DNA from: Neoceratodus forsteri
Taxonomy: Eukaryota; Chordata; Ceratodontiformes; Ceratodontidae
NCBI GenBank assembly: GCA_016271365.2
Contig: JADMNL010000023.1
Span: 607,318,001-607,382,000, forward strand
Direction of reading: 5' to 3'
DNA length: 64,000 nt
The notes below the pieces were generated by a model. The model was given only the letters and a program-made list of their open reading frames with translations. It did no database searches and had not been told where the DNA came from. The position numbers and the translations under genes are program-made. Below, one piece after another: positions 1 through 14,130 of the stretch (position 1 is the stretch's first letter; the number at the start of each line of letters is the position of its first letter).

Positions 1-1195
1 ACAGCCAGTGTTTAACAGTTTTCAGTACTACTGATTAATAAGCAGAATCTTTTCCTTGTGCAGTTCATGCCAGTACTGCCACCCAAGGGAGTCCTTAGCC
101 CACCCCGGCCCTGACTGCAACACCCTTTCCATTTACTTGAGTTCAGGTCTCATTATGATATAAGTAAATCAAGCAAGAAGCCCTCCCAGTTATGAAGCAG
201 TGAGTCTCCAGCGGTCATGTGGTGGCTTCTGCAAGTGGTGAGTCCCACCTCCTGATTGTGTGATAGTGCAAAGAGTAGCCCTGTCTGTGCTTTTTGTCCA
301 AAAGTGTGCACAGTTGCTGAACTGAGCCACCATGCAGGGACAGCTCATGTGTTTCCACCCCATCATGCCTTCCCAGAACTAGCACTATGATCGTGTTTCC
401 CTCATTTCAGTGGCCTTTCAGAAAAGAAAGACACCTGGGATATTGCAGATGCTGATCAGTTAAGGGCTGCAAGAAAACATAACTGTTGGGTGGAGGAAGG
501 AACTTAAACCTCCGGGGCCCAGTTCATTACACAAAAGCTGTGCTCATTCTTTCATGTCAACCTTGGGAGAATTAAGCTGGATCCAGTAGTCCATAGTTAG
601 AGGCTTGCATCACTCGCTCTTACCTGCACTTGCCTGGAGTGCAAAGCTGACAAGCAGAGCCCTCAGTGATCATGTAATCCTCATAAGTCTCTTGCAGCCA
701 CAAAACAATTCAGGCAGACTTTTGCTTCCCCTTCCCTGTCTCCTCCAGCTTAGCCATATCCCCATGTTATTTTCATAAAACCTTTTGATAAATGTAGAAG
801 ATGGCTGTAATGTAGCAAAAGAAAGAGATGTAGGGATCACCATGCTTCCTTTTGTGGTATCTGCTTTCAAAGTTGCAGTTTCAGAGGTGGTTGGCTCAGG
901 ACAAAAACATTGCAAAATCCAAATAAAAATCATTGCCAGAAAGCTATTTGAATAGTTCAAAAGTACATGCAGAATGAGAAAGACTTTAATATAAAAAATA
1001 GAGTAACCAAAGAAAGAGAAACATGTAAGTAAACTCCTTGAATGATGCCAGCAGCTGCTACATCTGGGATCTAATTTCCTTACTTCCATCCCATTATATT
1101 CTTAGTTGGACATGACATAATAGGATGAATTATTATTCTGATCATTCTTCAATGTATTTAAAGATATAGTTGTGCCACTAAATAGCCTTGAAAAT
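1..1195. other. Intron-like sequence, no feature recognised
   Basis: I see no recognisable coding domain, repeat or RNA gene here. A 139-codon open frame on the minus strand (670..1089) has low-complexity, membrane-like composition, no family resemblance and no splice or coding context, so it is probably chance. Confidence 0.4.
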
Positions 1196-1639
1196 ATTTC
1201 CGGTGCATCGGAAAAATGGAATTTAAAACACCAAGGAATGTCCTTAAATGCCTGAAGAAGGTAACCATCTGATGAAGGACTTACACTTCAGTCCAGAGAA
1301 GTCTACAGTTTGCTTCTGGAGTACCAGAAGGAACAAGACTACTTGAAAGTACTCAAAAAGTAGCTTCTGATGGGGGCAGCTCACCACAGACTACTGGGAA
1401 CCATGCTAATGCAAACCCTGCCAAAGACAGCTGCAATGAGATCTCAGAATTTTAGACACATCTTCATTCCTTCCTGAGCACAGACAAGAAGACTGCACAG
1501 GATTTGAAAGGACTGTTTAAAGAAGGCACACTGGCAGTTCCTCTGTTTCCAGCTTGACCTGTGGCCTGGGGACAAGTTTAAGCACTGATCTGACCACTAC
1601 TTTCTGGGACTGACACCTACATAAGGTTACACTTTTTGC

Positions 1640-1850
1640 CCAAATGGGGAAGATGATTTTGATATGTGGATAAATCAAGCTGCTCAAATGGTCCTTGAGT
1701 GACAGTGCTTGAAAGAATGAACAGAAAGAAGTAAGTGGAGAGAATGTGGGACCTTACTCTTGTCATTGTATGAGATCCATCAGATGTTAGACCCCCAAGT
1801 CACCATGTTAGATTACCTGAGTATTCTGGAAGGTATATTTTCAAACTGCC
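1640..1850 (+). pseudogene. Gypsy gag (capsid) fragment
   Basis: The plus strand at 1647 reads EDDFDMWINQAAQM, then after frameshifts a stretch ending LDYLSILEG near 1810-1840. Both resemble the capsid region of vertebrate gypsy gag and of gag-derived host genes. Several stops interrupt it. The gag call depends on its position upstream of a clearer protease and RT; on its own it would be weak. Confidence 0.5.
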
Positions 1851-2604
1851 ACCAGAGAGGATATGTACAGACTCTGAGGTTAAGACCACAAACCCTTAAG
1901 AAAGGGATACGCTCTATAAGTACTTGTCCAATTTAGAAATCCTTAAAATCATGTTTTGGGAGAGAGGTAGTACTTTGAAAATTATGACCAGATTTTCCTA
2001 GACTAAGTATAGGCAGTCACGTGTATTCCAACATAATACTGGTGAGTCTTTACTTGCAAGACCTACACACCAGTCCTCACCCTTTTCTAAACTGGTGACT
2101 GACATCAGAGAGGAGTAAGAAAATGAAGCTCTTAGGAAAACTGTATTGACCTTGTCAGTCAAAACCCATGTTCCTGAAGCCACCAGTCTTGCTAGTGAAT
2201 GCTTGATAGAAATGACTCCTAGACTTGGAAGGACAGCTGGTGGCACTGCAGCAAGTTACCACTACTACCCATAAGCCTGCTCAAGGAGGAACTACAAGAT
2301 GTTCCAGCAACAGTCTAAACCTATAGAAACCTGTCCACTGGTGTGGTGAAAAAGACATTACACCTAAGGGTGTATGTAAGACACCAGATGATTTACAGAA
2401 CATTGTGAAACAATTCAAATGATGAACACACAGGAAAACACAAGTAAAGCCAGAGAAGGATTGCACTGGGACTCCAAAAGTGACTAAAGTGATCAGCTCC
2501 ATGAAATGGATGGCCCTGGAGTTCGTGCACCAAAGCAAGGTGTCAAAGGGGACCAGTGGGACCAGTAGTTGAAATCACAGTGATGATTGAATGATACCTG
2601 TGCA

Positions 2605-2815
2605 AAGCCTAATTAGACAATGGTTCTCAAGTAACCATTCTTTACTGATCATTCCACTAGACTTTCTAGAAACACTTGCTGCTATACCCTGAAAGGATTA
2701 TCTGTGCAGGGTTTGAGCAATGCCACCTACCCATGTGATGGCTATATTGAAGTACAGCTTGACTTCCCAAAGTATGTCATGAGAATTCCCCAGAAGACTG
2801 ATTCTGTGACTTTGG
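2605..2815 (+). pseudogene. Gypsy aspartic protease fragment
   Basis: The plus strand reads LDNGSQVT at about 2614-2640. This corresponds to the D-S/T-G active-site loop of retroelement aspartic proteases, here DNG, followed by frameshifted text containing a YDGYI-like strand and LDFPK. Its position about 1 kb upstream of the RT fits gypsy pol. Stops and frameshifts show that it is dead. Confidence 0.55.
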
Positions 2816-3579
2816 TTTGCTATAATCCCTGACTCTAGAACAGACTCAGCTCATCATAAGGACTGCTTGGCTGTCTAGCCTAGAGGTCCCACAGATGATC
2901 AGCCAGGAACGGCTGCAGGGTCTGCTCATCCATTCATTCTGTAACATAGTTTACAAAAAGGGTTGGACCCAGAGGGTTTACAAAGGACTATTTGGAGCCA
3001 TCAAACAAACTTGACAGGAACCCTTGAATTTTGCCCATGGGAAGAATGTCTGGTGTCTGAACTGCTGAGTGTTTGATGAAAAAAAAACAGGTGGTAAAGA
3101 TTGAATCCCTATCAGGAGTATCCTGCCAGAAAGACTGATGGTTCAAAGAAGAGGTCTTCCCATGTCATCCATTACATTGAAGTGAATGACTGTATTTATG
3201 AAGAATTAATCTGCTAATTACATTAACCTGTCCCCAGGTATGACTTCTGCACACATGTACACAGTTGACACTGTGACTAATACATACAAAGCAGAAGAAA
3301 CATCAAATCTGGATAATTGAGAATAACTCACAAAGGTTGCCCTGCAGCAGGTCTGATGTATTTTGCTCCACAAATATAATGTGAAATGTGCCCAGGAGAA
3401 GATCATTGCATTTAAGTGAATAAACACTACCTGTCTCAAACAGATTCAGAGGCTTAAGCTCAGTTGACATCAAGGATGTCAGGTGACACCTACAAGAACC
3501 AATGTCTGCTAGGATCATCAGGGAGTCTAAAGCCCACATGCTTTTTCCATCAGTGTGGCCCAGAAGAAAACTGAATGTC

Positions 3580-4135
3580 TATATGTTCATCGACTGTAAG
3601 ATATTAAAAGAATCATGACATTTTAGTACACAGAGCCAAGCGGAGGATGCATTTGATTGCCTCACTGAAGCAAGGGATTCCCTGTCTTGACCTTTCACAG
3701 TGGGAACTACCAGATCCCCATGGCCAAGTAATACAAGGAAAAAGCAGTATTCATTTGCACTCTGGGGTTTTACTGGTTTGAACATATGCCCAAGGAATCT
3801 CTGTCACCCTGTTTTATAGTAACACCTAATTCAGAAGGCTGAGGGGATAAGAAGCTCTTGGAAATCTTTGCATAACTGAATGACCCTATTGTGTTTGGAC
3901 AAATGCTGGAAGAGCATGAGGCCCACCTGATGAAAGTGTTAGAATGTTTGGTGGCATATAGTCCAAGACTATGTCTAGACAAGTGCCAGTTTTGCCACAT
4001 GTCAGTGAATTACTGTATAGGGTCATGTCCTCTGAGAAAGAGGTGAGTACTGATCCATTGAAGGTCAAAGTCCTTGATACTGGACTCTGGAATTGTTCCT
4101 TTGACTCTATGACTACTACCAAAGGTTTGTGAATA
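3580..4135 (+). pseudogene. Gypsy reverse transcriptase fragment, active site lost
   Basis: Recognisable pieces in order are an L-x-L-S-x-Y-Q-I-P-type block near 3690-3725, FYWFEHMPKE near 3765-3800, and IVFGQMLEEHEAHLMKVLE from 3885. A segment equivalent to 'RLCLDKCQFC' follows near 3965-4000. The catalytic Y-L-D-D is replaced by stop-L-N-D at 3873..3884 (taa ctg aat gac), so both the tyrosine and the first catalytic aspartate are gone. The text after it (VLSEKEVSTDPLKVKVL, 4024-4075) is the usual RT-to-RNase H connector of gypsy elements. Confidence 0.75.
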
Positions 4136-4249
4136 ATTCAATATAAACTGTAAGATGATTTTTCAATTTGACAAAGGGGTACTCACCCACCAGTAAGGAA
4201 GACAGCACACAAAGAAGTACATGCCAGTGCAGGACTGCTATAAAATCAG

Positions 4250-4740
4250 TGAACTATTGGTGCTTGCTAGACTGGCATGTGTGAAGCTTCATTCTGTGAA
4301 ATCAATGAACACATAACCAAGTCTTCTGGTTCAGCTTTTGAAGACCCAACAAAGCCTTACCCTACTCATCAATGTTAGCCTAGAGAGCCTGGGTGACTTG
4401 ATGTACCAGGAGCACAAGACTGGAATGAGACCTGTCACTTTACCATCTACAGTTTAACATCATCCAAGTGAAACTACCCAGTTTCCAAGTTAGGATTTGC
4501 TTGCACTGAAGTAGGTAGTGGTGGACCAATACTATGATTACATCTATAGAGCCTGGTTCTTCGTACTTACCAACAATAACCCTCTCATGCATATAGTCAC
4601 TTCAGCCAAGTTGGTGCTGGATATAGGTGGATCTCAGCTCTACCCATTTACACTTTCAGGTTACATTACCTGCCAGGCAGCAACAAACTTAATGCCAATG
4701 CTGTGTCAGCTGCTCGTAGTCTCATATTGTCAACAGAGTT
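4250..4740 (+). pseudogene. Gypsy RNase H fragment
   Basis: The segment matches the RNase H domain of gypsy pol: an LGDLMYQEHK block near 4390, LLALK near 4500, and the frame 4518..4742 with VLTNNNPLMHIVTSAKL. The last is the T-D-N-x-P-L block with the catalytic aspartate changed to asparagine. It directly follows the RT. The 74-codon open stretch is the longest left in the element. Confidence 0.7.
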
Positions 4741-5179
4741 GACCTGGGCATATGCCTCTGAGAATGGAGTGAAGGCCATACCATATGTCAGATGTTGGTG
4801 ATGGAGGACTGAACTATACCTACTAACCCACATTGAGTTGTGGACCTGTGTGGAGTTCAACCAAACACTGTATCGGAGGTGAATGTCCAATTTGCAACAA
4901 AGAACAACACTAACCTGCCTCATCTCAGCCCAGAAGACTTGCAATGCATGCAATGATCTGACCCAAGTGTAGCTGGAATGATATCATCATGACATTTGAG
5001 AAGGTACAGGATGAATTCCATGCATCCATTGCCCCAGAAGACACTCCAGGTGCTCAGAAAATCAAAAACATTCCTCTTTACCAGACCATTAGCCAAACAT
5101 TAGACTGTCTAGTGGTCCACTGATACCTCACTAGCCCCAAGGACCAGCTGAATTTCTGAAATGATCACTCTGGATATCC

Positions 5180-6385
5180 TTCCCACCAGCAACATCCCTA
5201 GTTTCACAAATGATGTACTTATAAGTTCAGAATGTATGCCTCCAATGTTGTTTGTGCCAACATGAATAATGATGGCCTGCCCTCCCCAGCTGGGTTACGT
5301 GGGCCTAGACAGCACTCACCCGACATACACTCCAGTCAGTCAGGAAAATCACCTCACCAAAGCTACCATTCTGGTCCAGAAATGCCCCCTCCACTTTACC
5401 ACTGTCCTAGCAATAGATTTCACAACAACTATTTTCTCCCAGCTCCTCTTGCTAGCCCTTTCCTACCTTTCCACTCTTCGTTTGAGCATTTCCATTCCTC
5501 TGCTTTGGAAGGATGTGTGTCCCACTGCCATTTTGGCTCCCATAAGTCAGATTCCTCTGTCAACCCCTCACAACCTGGCTAGCCAAAAGCTAATACTTTT
5601 GTTGTTGTCCACTAGCAGTGGTGCTCCTTATGACTATGTCTGCTACCTCCATACTCTACTGTGATCCATCGACATTCCACCACTGGAGATTCCAGCCCCT
5701 GCCATCCTCTTCCATACCCTATATGTTGCTGCCAACTGCTCCAGAGGGCACTAAGCCATATACATAGTCTTGTCTCCCTATCCTCCTCATCTACCTGCTC
5801 ACCTCCATGCACCCTGTAGTGTCTTTAATTGCTACTCCAGTCTGGCAATGAATCTTCTGAGAGCATCACTCACCCTGCAGTGGCTGCAGACTACTGCCTT
5901 CATTAGGCAGGATGAGATATGTTGCACAGCCCTGACTGGACATCAGATTTGTTTTCCTCCCAGTGTCTTGGATGCTAGCCTCCACCCTCATTCAGAGCCC
6001 CTCCTCAGCTGCCAGGCCTCATAAGCAAGGCCACTGGTTTGGGGTTTTACCAGAAAACCAGGTAAACTTCCAGAATTTAGACTGCCTGCTTACCGTAAAA
6101 ACAAAGAATTTCACAGAATGTGGCTTTTATACCAGATCAATAAATCTACAGAATGTGTGTTTTTTTATTATTACTTCCCATAATATTCTTATTATTGCTT
6201 CTTATTCTATCTATATTAATCTTTCTTTTATTCTAATTACTTATACACATACTAAAGAATGACAGTAGAATGCCAGTAAAATCTAGAAATTAGACTACCA
6301 ATCACCAGTGCTATTCCTGAATTTTCAAGTCTTGTAAATGAAATGTCATTACTTTAATCACCATAAATCAGTGGCCTTGCTCATA
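5180..6385. other. Unassigned sequence downstream of the gypsy remnant
   Basis: Pyrimidine-rich on the plus strand from about 5280 to 6010, which opens several overlapping frames of 84 to 131 codons (for example 5269..5664). None resembles a known domain. The stretch could include the integrase or 3' LTR of the gypsy element beyond recognition, or unrelated intron. 6080-6385 is AT-rich and featureless. Confidence 0.3.
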
Positions 6386-6599
6386 GAAGAGAGTTAGCGA
6401 AGTTTAACTTCACGTGTAATGTTCTTGTGAAGTTGGCAGCTTCACACTCACAACATTTTGCAACGTTTCTGCAAGCCCAACTTTTAGAAAAACTTCACAA
6501 GTCAATTTGTCTGTGAAGTCTGATGAACTGAATGGTGAACTGAGTGTAGCACAACAGCAATGGACGATGGAGGAGAGAGACTATAAATTTGTATAAATG

Positions 6600-7620
6600 C
6601 AGTGGCAGAGCTACGCCAGACTCATCTTTCTTCTGTTCTGTTGGGCAGTATCAATGGCAGCAGAGGTGGTGGAGTAGAAGATGGCAGGCAGCAGCAATAA
6701 AGAAGGAGGCCCATAGGTTTGCGTGAAATTGAATGCAATGATGTAGTTGTATCTTCCTTTTATATTGGCAGCTACACCAATGGCAGAGCCTGAAGAGGAT
6801 ACATAGTGGCAATTGAGGAGGAGGTATGTAGATATGTGTGAGTGCAGTGGCAGAGCTGTATATTGTTTTCTTATGGGTAGTTGCACCCATGCTGGAGCCT
6901 GAGGAAGAGGTGCAGTAGCAGCAATGGAGGAGGTCCACAGGTTCGTGTGAATGCAATGGAAGAGTTGTATCTTGTTTTCTTTTGGGTAGCTGCCCCATAG
7001 CAGAGCCTGAGGAGGAGGAAGTGGCAGTAGCAGCAATGGAGGAGGTCCACAGGTATGTGTGAATGCAATGGCAGAGTTGTATCTTGTTTTCTTATGGGTA
7101 GCTGCCCCATAGCAGAGCCTGAGGAGGAGGTGGAAGCAGCAGCAATGGAGGAGGTCCACAAGTATGTGTGAGTGCAGTAGCAGAACTGTATCTTGTTTTC
7201 TTATGGATAACTGCACCCATGGCAGAGCCTGAGAAGGAGGTGGCAGCAGCAGCAATGGAGGAGGTCCATAGGTATGTGTGAGTGCAGTGGCAGAGCTGCA
7301 TCTTGTTTTCTTATGGATAACTGCACCCATGGCGGAGCCTGAGAAGGAGGTGGCAGCAGCAGCAGCAGCAATGGAAGAGGTGGTCCATAGGTATTTGTTC
7401 ATTCAGTGGGGAGTGATAGCTTCCTTTCATATGGGCAATTATACCCATGGTGGAGCCTGAGGAGGAGGGACAGCAGCAATGGAGAACGTCCGTCCATAGG
7501 TATATGTTAATTCAGTGGGGGAGTTATAGCTTCCTTCCATATGGGCAATTACACATGGTGGAACCTGAGGAGGATGGGCAGCAGCAATGGAGAAGGAGGT
7601 CCATAGGTCTGTAGGCAGCT
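6600..7620. repeat. Minisatellite, about 110-bp unit, 8-9 copies
   Basis: A recurring block holds GCAGCAGCAATGGAGGAGG, then GTCCATAGGTATGTG, then GCAGTGGCAGAGCTGTATC, then a TTTTCTTATGG-type segment and GCAGAGCCTGAGGAGGAGG. Anchor words recur at about 6843, 6952, 7064, 7173, 7283, 7402 and 7511, giving spacings of 109, 112, 109, 110, 119 and 109. Copies diverge towards both ends. On the minus strand the array is stop-poor and gives a 263-codon open frame (6611..7402) in which the same DNA is read in shifting frames; this is a property of the repeat, not evidence of a gene. Confidence 0.9.
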
Positions 7621-8615
7621 ACACCTATTGAGGAGAAGGCCACTAAGAGTGGTTGAATACCTTATGTCAGATATTCAGTTAAGTATTCATATTCAGAAGC
7701 CCACATATTCGGTATTCAGGTATTTGGCATGGGGTGGTGGTGGTGAAAAAAGGCTTCCTTTCCCAGGAGGTCAGGGCTTGTCTCTTGGCCACCCTTCCTA
7801 TTCCCAACTTTCTTCTCAACTGCCCGTTCCCTGAAGTCCCACACAGATAAGAAAAGAGAGCTGATTCCTGGTGCCTTGTCAGGGCTGACAGCATCTTTAT
7901 ATCAGCCCTACCCCTCCTAGCTCAATTACCTTACCCACATTGATAAAAATTACCTCCATTGTTGACTGTTATACTCCATCCATTCTAGTCCTTGCTCCTT
8001 GTGCCCCCTGAACCTAGTCATTGATTGAAGTGTGGGCTAGTGCCAAATGCCCATGCTAGCCAGTTGGCCCATCCTTTCCCCTGTGCTCCAATCCACTCCG
8101 CTCACCAAATCAGCTGATCAGTACATACTATGTAGAGTAAGTGTGAGTGGGGCTGGCTGTGAGTGATCATGAGGGAAGGGCTGGGACAATAGTGTCAGCA
8201 GTACTGAAGCTAGGCAGTCTAACTGGTCAGACTGCCTAGCAGTCACTACTACTGATGCTACTACCTGCCCTTTCCTCACAATCATTCCTGTTCAACCCTG
8301 CTCGTACTTGCTCTGCATAGTACATGTGATCAGATGATTTGGCAGAACGAGCTGGGGAGCACATCAGAAGGAGGGAGGTGGGCCAACTTAATATCATGGA
8401 TAATTGGAATAGCCTCCCTCCCAATTTAAGGATTGGGATTGGGTGATAGGGTCAGGAAAAGCAAGGAGTGGAGAGAATGTAACAGTTAACAACTAAGGTC
8501 ATTTTTAATACTTGGGGAAGGGTTGTGGTACTATGGAGGGGCACTGGGTTGAAATAATGATGCTGTTGGCTCCTAGAAAGTTGCCAGGAGTCAGTCCTCA
8601 CTGGGGACTCAGATG
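7620..8615. other. Unassigned sequence
   Basis: No domain or known repeat recognised. It contains a short perfect hairpin at 8210..8239, listed separately. A CT-rich tract lies around 7770-8060. Confidence 0.35.
8210..8239. repeat. Perfect 11-bp hairpin
   Basis: CTAGGCAGTCT (8210..8220) is followed by an 8-nt loop and its exact complement AGACTGCCTAG (8229..8239). It may be the core of a larger degraded palindrome. No function is inferred. Confidence 0.7.
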
Positions 8616-8784
8616 TTTTCATGAAGTTTCCCAGAACATCACCAGTGAAGGTTTAATTTCACAACTTTGAGAAGTGGTCAATACTACAAAATTAAACTTG
8701 TAAGGTGTGAAGAACTTCATGAAGTTGTGTAACTCTGAAAAGTTAATGCAAAGTAAAGTTTTCTCAACTCTATACATCTCCACT

Positions 8785-11254
<2,470 letters not shown>

Positions 11255-11273
11255 TAATATATATATATATATT
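11255..11273. repeat. Short (TA)n tract
   Basis: About 18 bp of TA dinucleotides between the right end of a family A element and the left arm of a family B element. The same A-(TA/TG)-B order recurs near 14690 and 16200-16600. Confidence 0.9.
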
Positions 11274-11389
11274 TTCTTTGCATAAAACTTATTTAATGCA
11301 CTATTCAGGGTTAAACCAGCAAAAGTTGGGAAATGTGGCACCTAGGAAAGGGGCCTCAGTGTCACTGCCTCACTTAGAATACTGCCAGG

Positions 11390-11737
11390 GGACCAAATGC
11401 AGGGTGATTCCCCTGCTAAAGAACAGTGGGACAGGGACAGATGGGTCCACTCAGTCTGGAGGTAGAACTGTCCCTTGCACTTATATAGGCTTTTCAACTG
11501 TCTATTGTATGTACCTAACAAAAGTCTGAAGTATTGGTTGTATCAGTTTCTGTACCGCAATGTTTGTTTACGCTCCCTTTGTAAAGCCTTGTTGTACTGT
11601 AGATACTTCCATTTGCATTGGTTTTCCCTCCCTCTTGGTACATGTAACTAAACATGGGTCACCCTAGAAAAGGGACAGCAAGGTTCAGTGGGCGTTCTGG
11701 TTACCAAAGTTTAAGTAAATAAATAAATAAAATTAAG
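11390..11737 (+). mobile_element. L2-like LINE 3' tail fragment
   Basis: The segment ends with ACCCTAGAAAAGGGACAGC, a GTGGGCGTTCTGGTTACC-like block and (TAAA)n at 11716-11735. The tail of the L2-like LINE at 26920-26985 shows the same order (CCCTGAAAAGGGACC, CAGTGGGCTTACC, AATAAATAAATAA). It interrupts the left arm of family B: the arm text stops near 11345-11390 and resumes at about 11740. It is 5'-truncated with no coding left. Confidence 0.55.
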
Positions 11738-12225
11738 GTTTCCAATGCTAACACCCCACCCCAGCCCTCCAGACAGCAACAAAAAAAGCATTACAGTTTC
11801 ACTCTACTGCATCTTCACAAATCTGGCATGGAGTGAGCCTTGGGGTTGTCAATCCTAACACTCACCTCATCTCGATCATTAAAGAAGCTGAGATGTGTAG
11901 AGTATATGAGAATGGGGTGAGTGTTAGGTTGATATCCCCAAGGCACACCAATACCTGATTTGCCAAGATGCAAGAGAAAGGAAACTGTAACAGTTTTTCT
12001 ATTTGCTGCCTGGAGGTGGGGTGGGGTGTTGGGGTTGGAAATCCTAATGTCACATTTCCCTGCTTTGTCAGTTTAACCCTAACTAGTGCATTAACTGAGT
12101 TTTTGAAAAGAATTTTTTTCTTTTGAGATAGTGGAATTGTATCCTCATTAATGCAGGCCCTTTTGAGACATGTGTAACAGATACAGATGCCCTGTGAAAA
12201 GAGAAGACTACATCCACTCATAGAG

Positions 12226-12254
12226 TGCAGGGCCCACAAATTGTGGGCCCTGCA
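12226..12254. repeat. GC-rich perfect 12-bp hairpin
   Basis: TGCAGGGCCCAC (12226..12237), a 5-nt loop AAATT, then the exact complement GTGGGCCCTGCA (12243..12254). GGGCCCTGCA words recur through the family B 3' block in this and other copies, so the hairpin is probably a local feature of that block. Confidence 0.85.
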
Positions 12255-12694
12255 TTTTGGTGCAAAGACAGATGTGAAGAATTCATGGGGCTGTCTGGTG
12301 GCTGTGAAAATGCGGGGCCCTGTGGTCCCTGCACTTCTGTGTTGCCACAGCTAAAGATGCACAGGGCAAAGAGTACATCTATCAGCCAATGCACAAGGGC
12401 TCTCTGCCACCCAAGGGAGGGAGGGAGGCACAGGGCCTATGCAAAGAGGACTATTGTCTTCACTATATGGTACCCAGGCCTGTGTTGACAGCCCTGCACC
12501 TTTCATTCCCTGCCTGGGGGTGTTGCATAACAGCACCATCTCCCCACCCTCACCCCATCCAGCTGGGTTACTTAGCTCACTCCTGAACTCAGCTCACCAG
12601 CCTGGGATAAGGATCATAAAGCATACCCATTGGGGTCAAGAGTGGCACTAAACACAAAGTTTGTTAACAATTATATATTATTTATTCTTTTTTC

Positions 12695-13440
12695 AATTTT
12701 GACCCCAAATTTTCAAGATACTCATTTTATGATTCACCTTGTAAACACAACATACACCATTCATAGTATACTGACTGAAATGTAATTTCGCACTGAAGTT
12801 CAAAACACATCTCATCCAGGATTTAAAAAATTACACATGTAACATTTATGAGGTGGTGTTGAAAATGGCTATGTTGAAAGTTTGGAGTCAAAATAGTGAA
12901 AATTAGTGAAGGTATGAGTGACTGTTGAAATACTGCAACGTTCACTCATAACCTGGGTATTTTACTATATTGTATACCAAATTGTCAGCATAGCCTTTTA
13001 TTACCCCACCTCATGAACCTGGTAGTGAACATTTTCAAATCCCCACTGAAACATCATTCCATGGCATCGAAACATCATTCCACACAACAGGGTTTGAAAA
13101 TGACAGCTGTCACATTCGTGAGGTGGTGTAAAATGGCTATGTTGAAAAATTGGATTCAAAATATTTCAAATTACTGCAGTTATGAACAAGCATAGTAAAT
13201 TCCAATGTCTGCACATAACTTGCCATTTTACATCTTTCAACCCCAAATTTTCACCATAGCCTTTTATGACACCACCTCATGAACAAGGGTGATGAAATTT
13301 TCAAATCCCACCCAAAAGGTGACTTTGCCAAGTGACCATTAAATCACCTATATGGTTTGATTTGCATAATTCCACCATTGTTGTTCATGAGGTGGGGTCC
13401 CAAAAGACCATGTTGAAAATTTGGAGTCACAATATGCAAA
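12695..13440. repeat. Alternating inverted-repeat array, about 50-bp motif
   Basis: The motif ATGAGGTGGTGT...ATGGCTATGTTGAAA...TTGGAGTCAAAAT occurs on the plus strand at about 12844-12895, 13115-13165 and 13386-13436. Its reverse complement (TTTTCACCATAGCC..ACCACCTCATGAA) occurs at about 12979-13018 and 13240-13286, with a degraded one near 12698-12745. Copies alternate in orientation with centres about 120-150 bp apart, so neighbouring copies can fold into successive hairpins. No coding. Confidence 0.8.
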
Positions 13441-13735
13441 ATGACAAAGTTCTGCATCAAAGTTAAAACCACTTTGAAATACATTGAACTGCACTTACTT
13501 TGCTATTGCAGTCAGCGGTTCCAGCAGCAAGACATGTCTTCGATTGGAGAGCAGATCTTCACCCAGTGACCTGTTCAGATGAGTGAGAGTGTGTAGGGAT
13601 GTACTTGGGTGTGGGGTGGTGGGTGCTGAGTGGGAGGTGGGTGTGGGAGGTCAGATCGGTGAGGAACCATTTTCTTTTTGCAAGTTTAAGAAGAAAAAAA
13701 AACATCAAGGGATGGTTTTCTTCATTTCAGACCAG
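13440..13735. other. Unassigned sequence before a minisatellite
   Basis: G-rich plus strand (GGGTGTGGGAGG-type words) from 13570 to 13660. No recognised feature. Confidence 0.35.
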
Positions 13736-13737
13736 GA

Positions 13738-14130
13738 CAGTGATTGCAGGGTGGGTGGGTGCCATTAGACACCAGAAAAAACAAATACATTACATGGACA
13801 GTGATCAGAGGGTAGGAGCTGCCACTAGACACAAGAGAAAGAAAAATACATTATAGGGATGGCAATCAGAGGGTGGGGTGCCACTAGACACCAGAAAGAC
13901 AAATACATTACAGAGATGGTGATCAGAGGGTGGGGTGCCACCAGATACCCAGAAAAGACAAATACATTACAGGGACAGTGATTGGAGAGTGGGGGTGCCA
14001 CTAGACACTAGGGAACAGTAAATAAATATGGGGATGGCAATTGGAGTGTGGGAGTGCCTCTAGACACCACAGCAACATTACATACATAAAAGGATGGCAA
14101 CGGGGGGTGCCACTAGACACCAGGGAAATG
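13738..14130. repeat. Minisatellite, about 60-bp unit, 7 copies
   Basis: Units start with G(T/C)(G/A)AT(C/T)(A/G)GAG, followed by GTGGGG, TGCCACTAGACACCAG and ACAAATACATTAC(A/T). Starts fall near 13738, 13800, 13862, 13919, 13977, 14037 and 14097. Later units are shorter and more diverged. Confidence 0.88.

Larger units (their letters stand above)
1200..5180 (+). mobile_element. Decayed Ty3/gypsy LTR retrotransposon (gag-PR-RT-RNase H)
   Basis: Reading the plus strand through many stops and frameshifts gives the order gag capsid, aspartic protease, reverse transcriptase and RNase H, the normal gypsy pol order. The wording of the fragments is like vertebrate gypsy lineages related to domesticated gag genes. 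A weak integrase-linker-like stretch follows near 4920-5060, but I could not find the zinc-binding or DDE parts. I found no convincing LTR pair, so both ends are approximate. No reading frame longer than about 75 codons survives, so this is an old fossil. Sense is opposite to the host TENM1 gene. Confidence 0.75.
11275..12680. mobile_element. Dispersed repeat 'family B', copy 1 (interrupted by an L2-like tail)
   Basis: The left arm (11275-11345, continuing at 11740-11880 after an insertion) is inverted relative to the right arm (11925-12085). For example, ACACCCCACCCCAGCCCTCC near 11750 opposes GGAGGTGGGGTGGGGTGTTG near 12010, and the inner parts around CTAACACTCACC and GGTGAGTGTTAGG mirror each other about 11900. 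After the right arm comes a block (12085-12680) that is colinear with 15400-15990: CTCATT(A/C)ATGCAGG, a GAAGAATTCA segment, TTGCATAACAGCAC and GGCACTA near the end. No coding capacity seen. Confidence 0.7.

Noticed and set aside
670..1089. 139-codon minus-strand open frame
   Set aside because: Low-complexity text with no domain, no splice or promoter context, and TENM1 intron setting.
5269..5664. 131-codon plus-strand frame
   Set aside because: Pyrimidine-rich stretch with several overlapping frames open and no integrase or other motif.
6611..7402. 263-codon minus-strand open frame
   Set aside because: It is a translation of the 110-bp minisatellite; other frames of the same array are open too.
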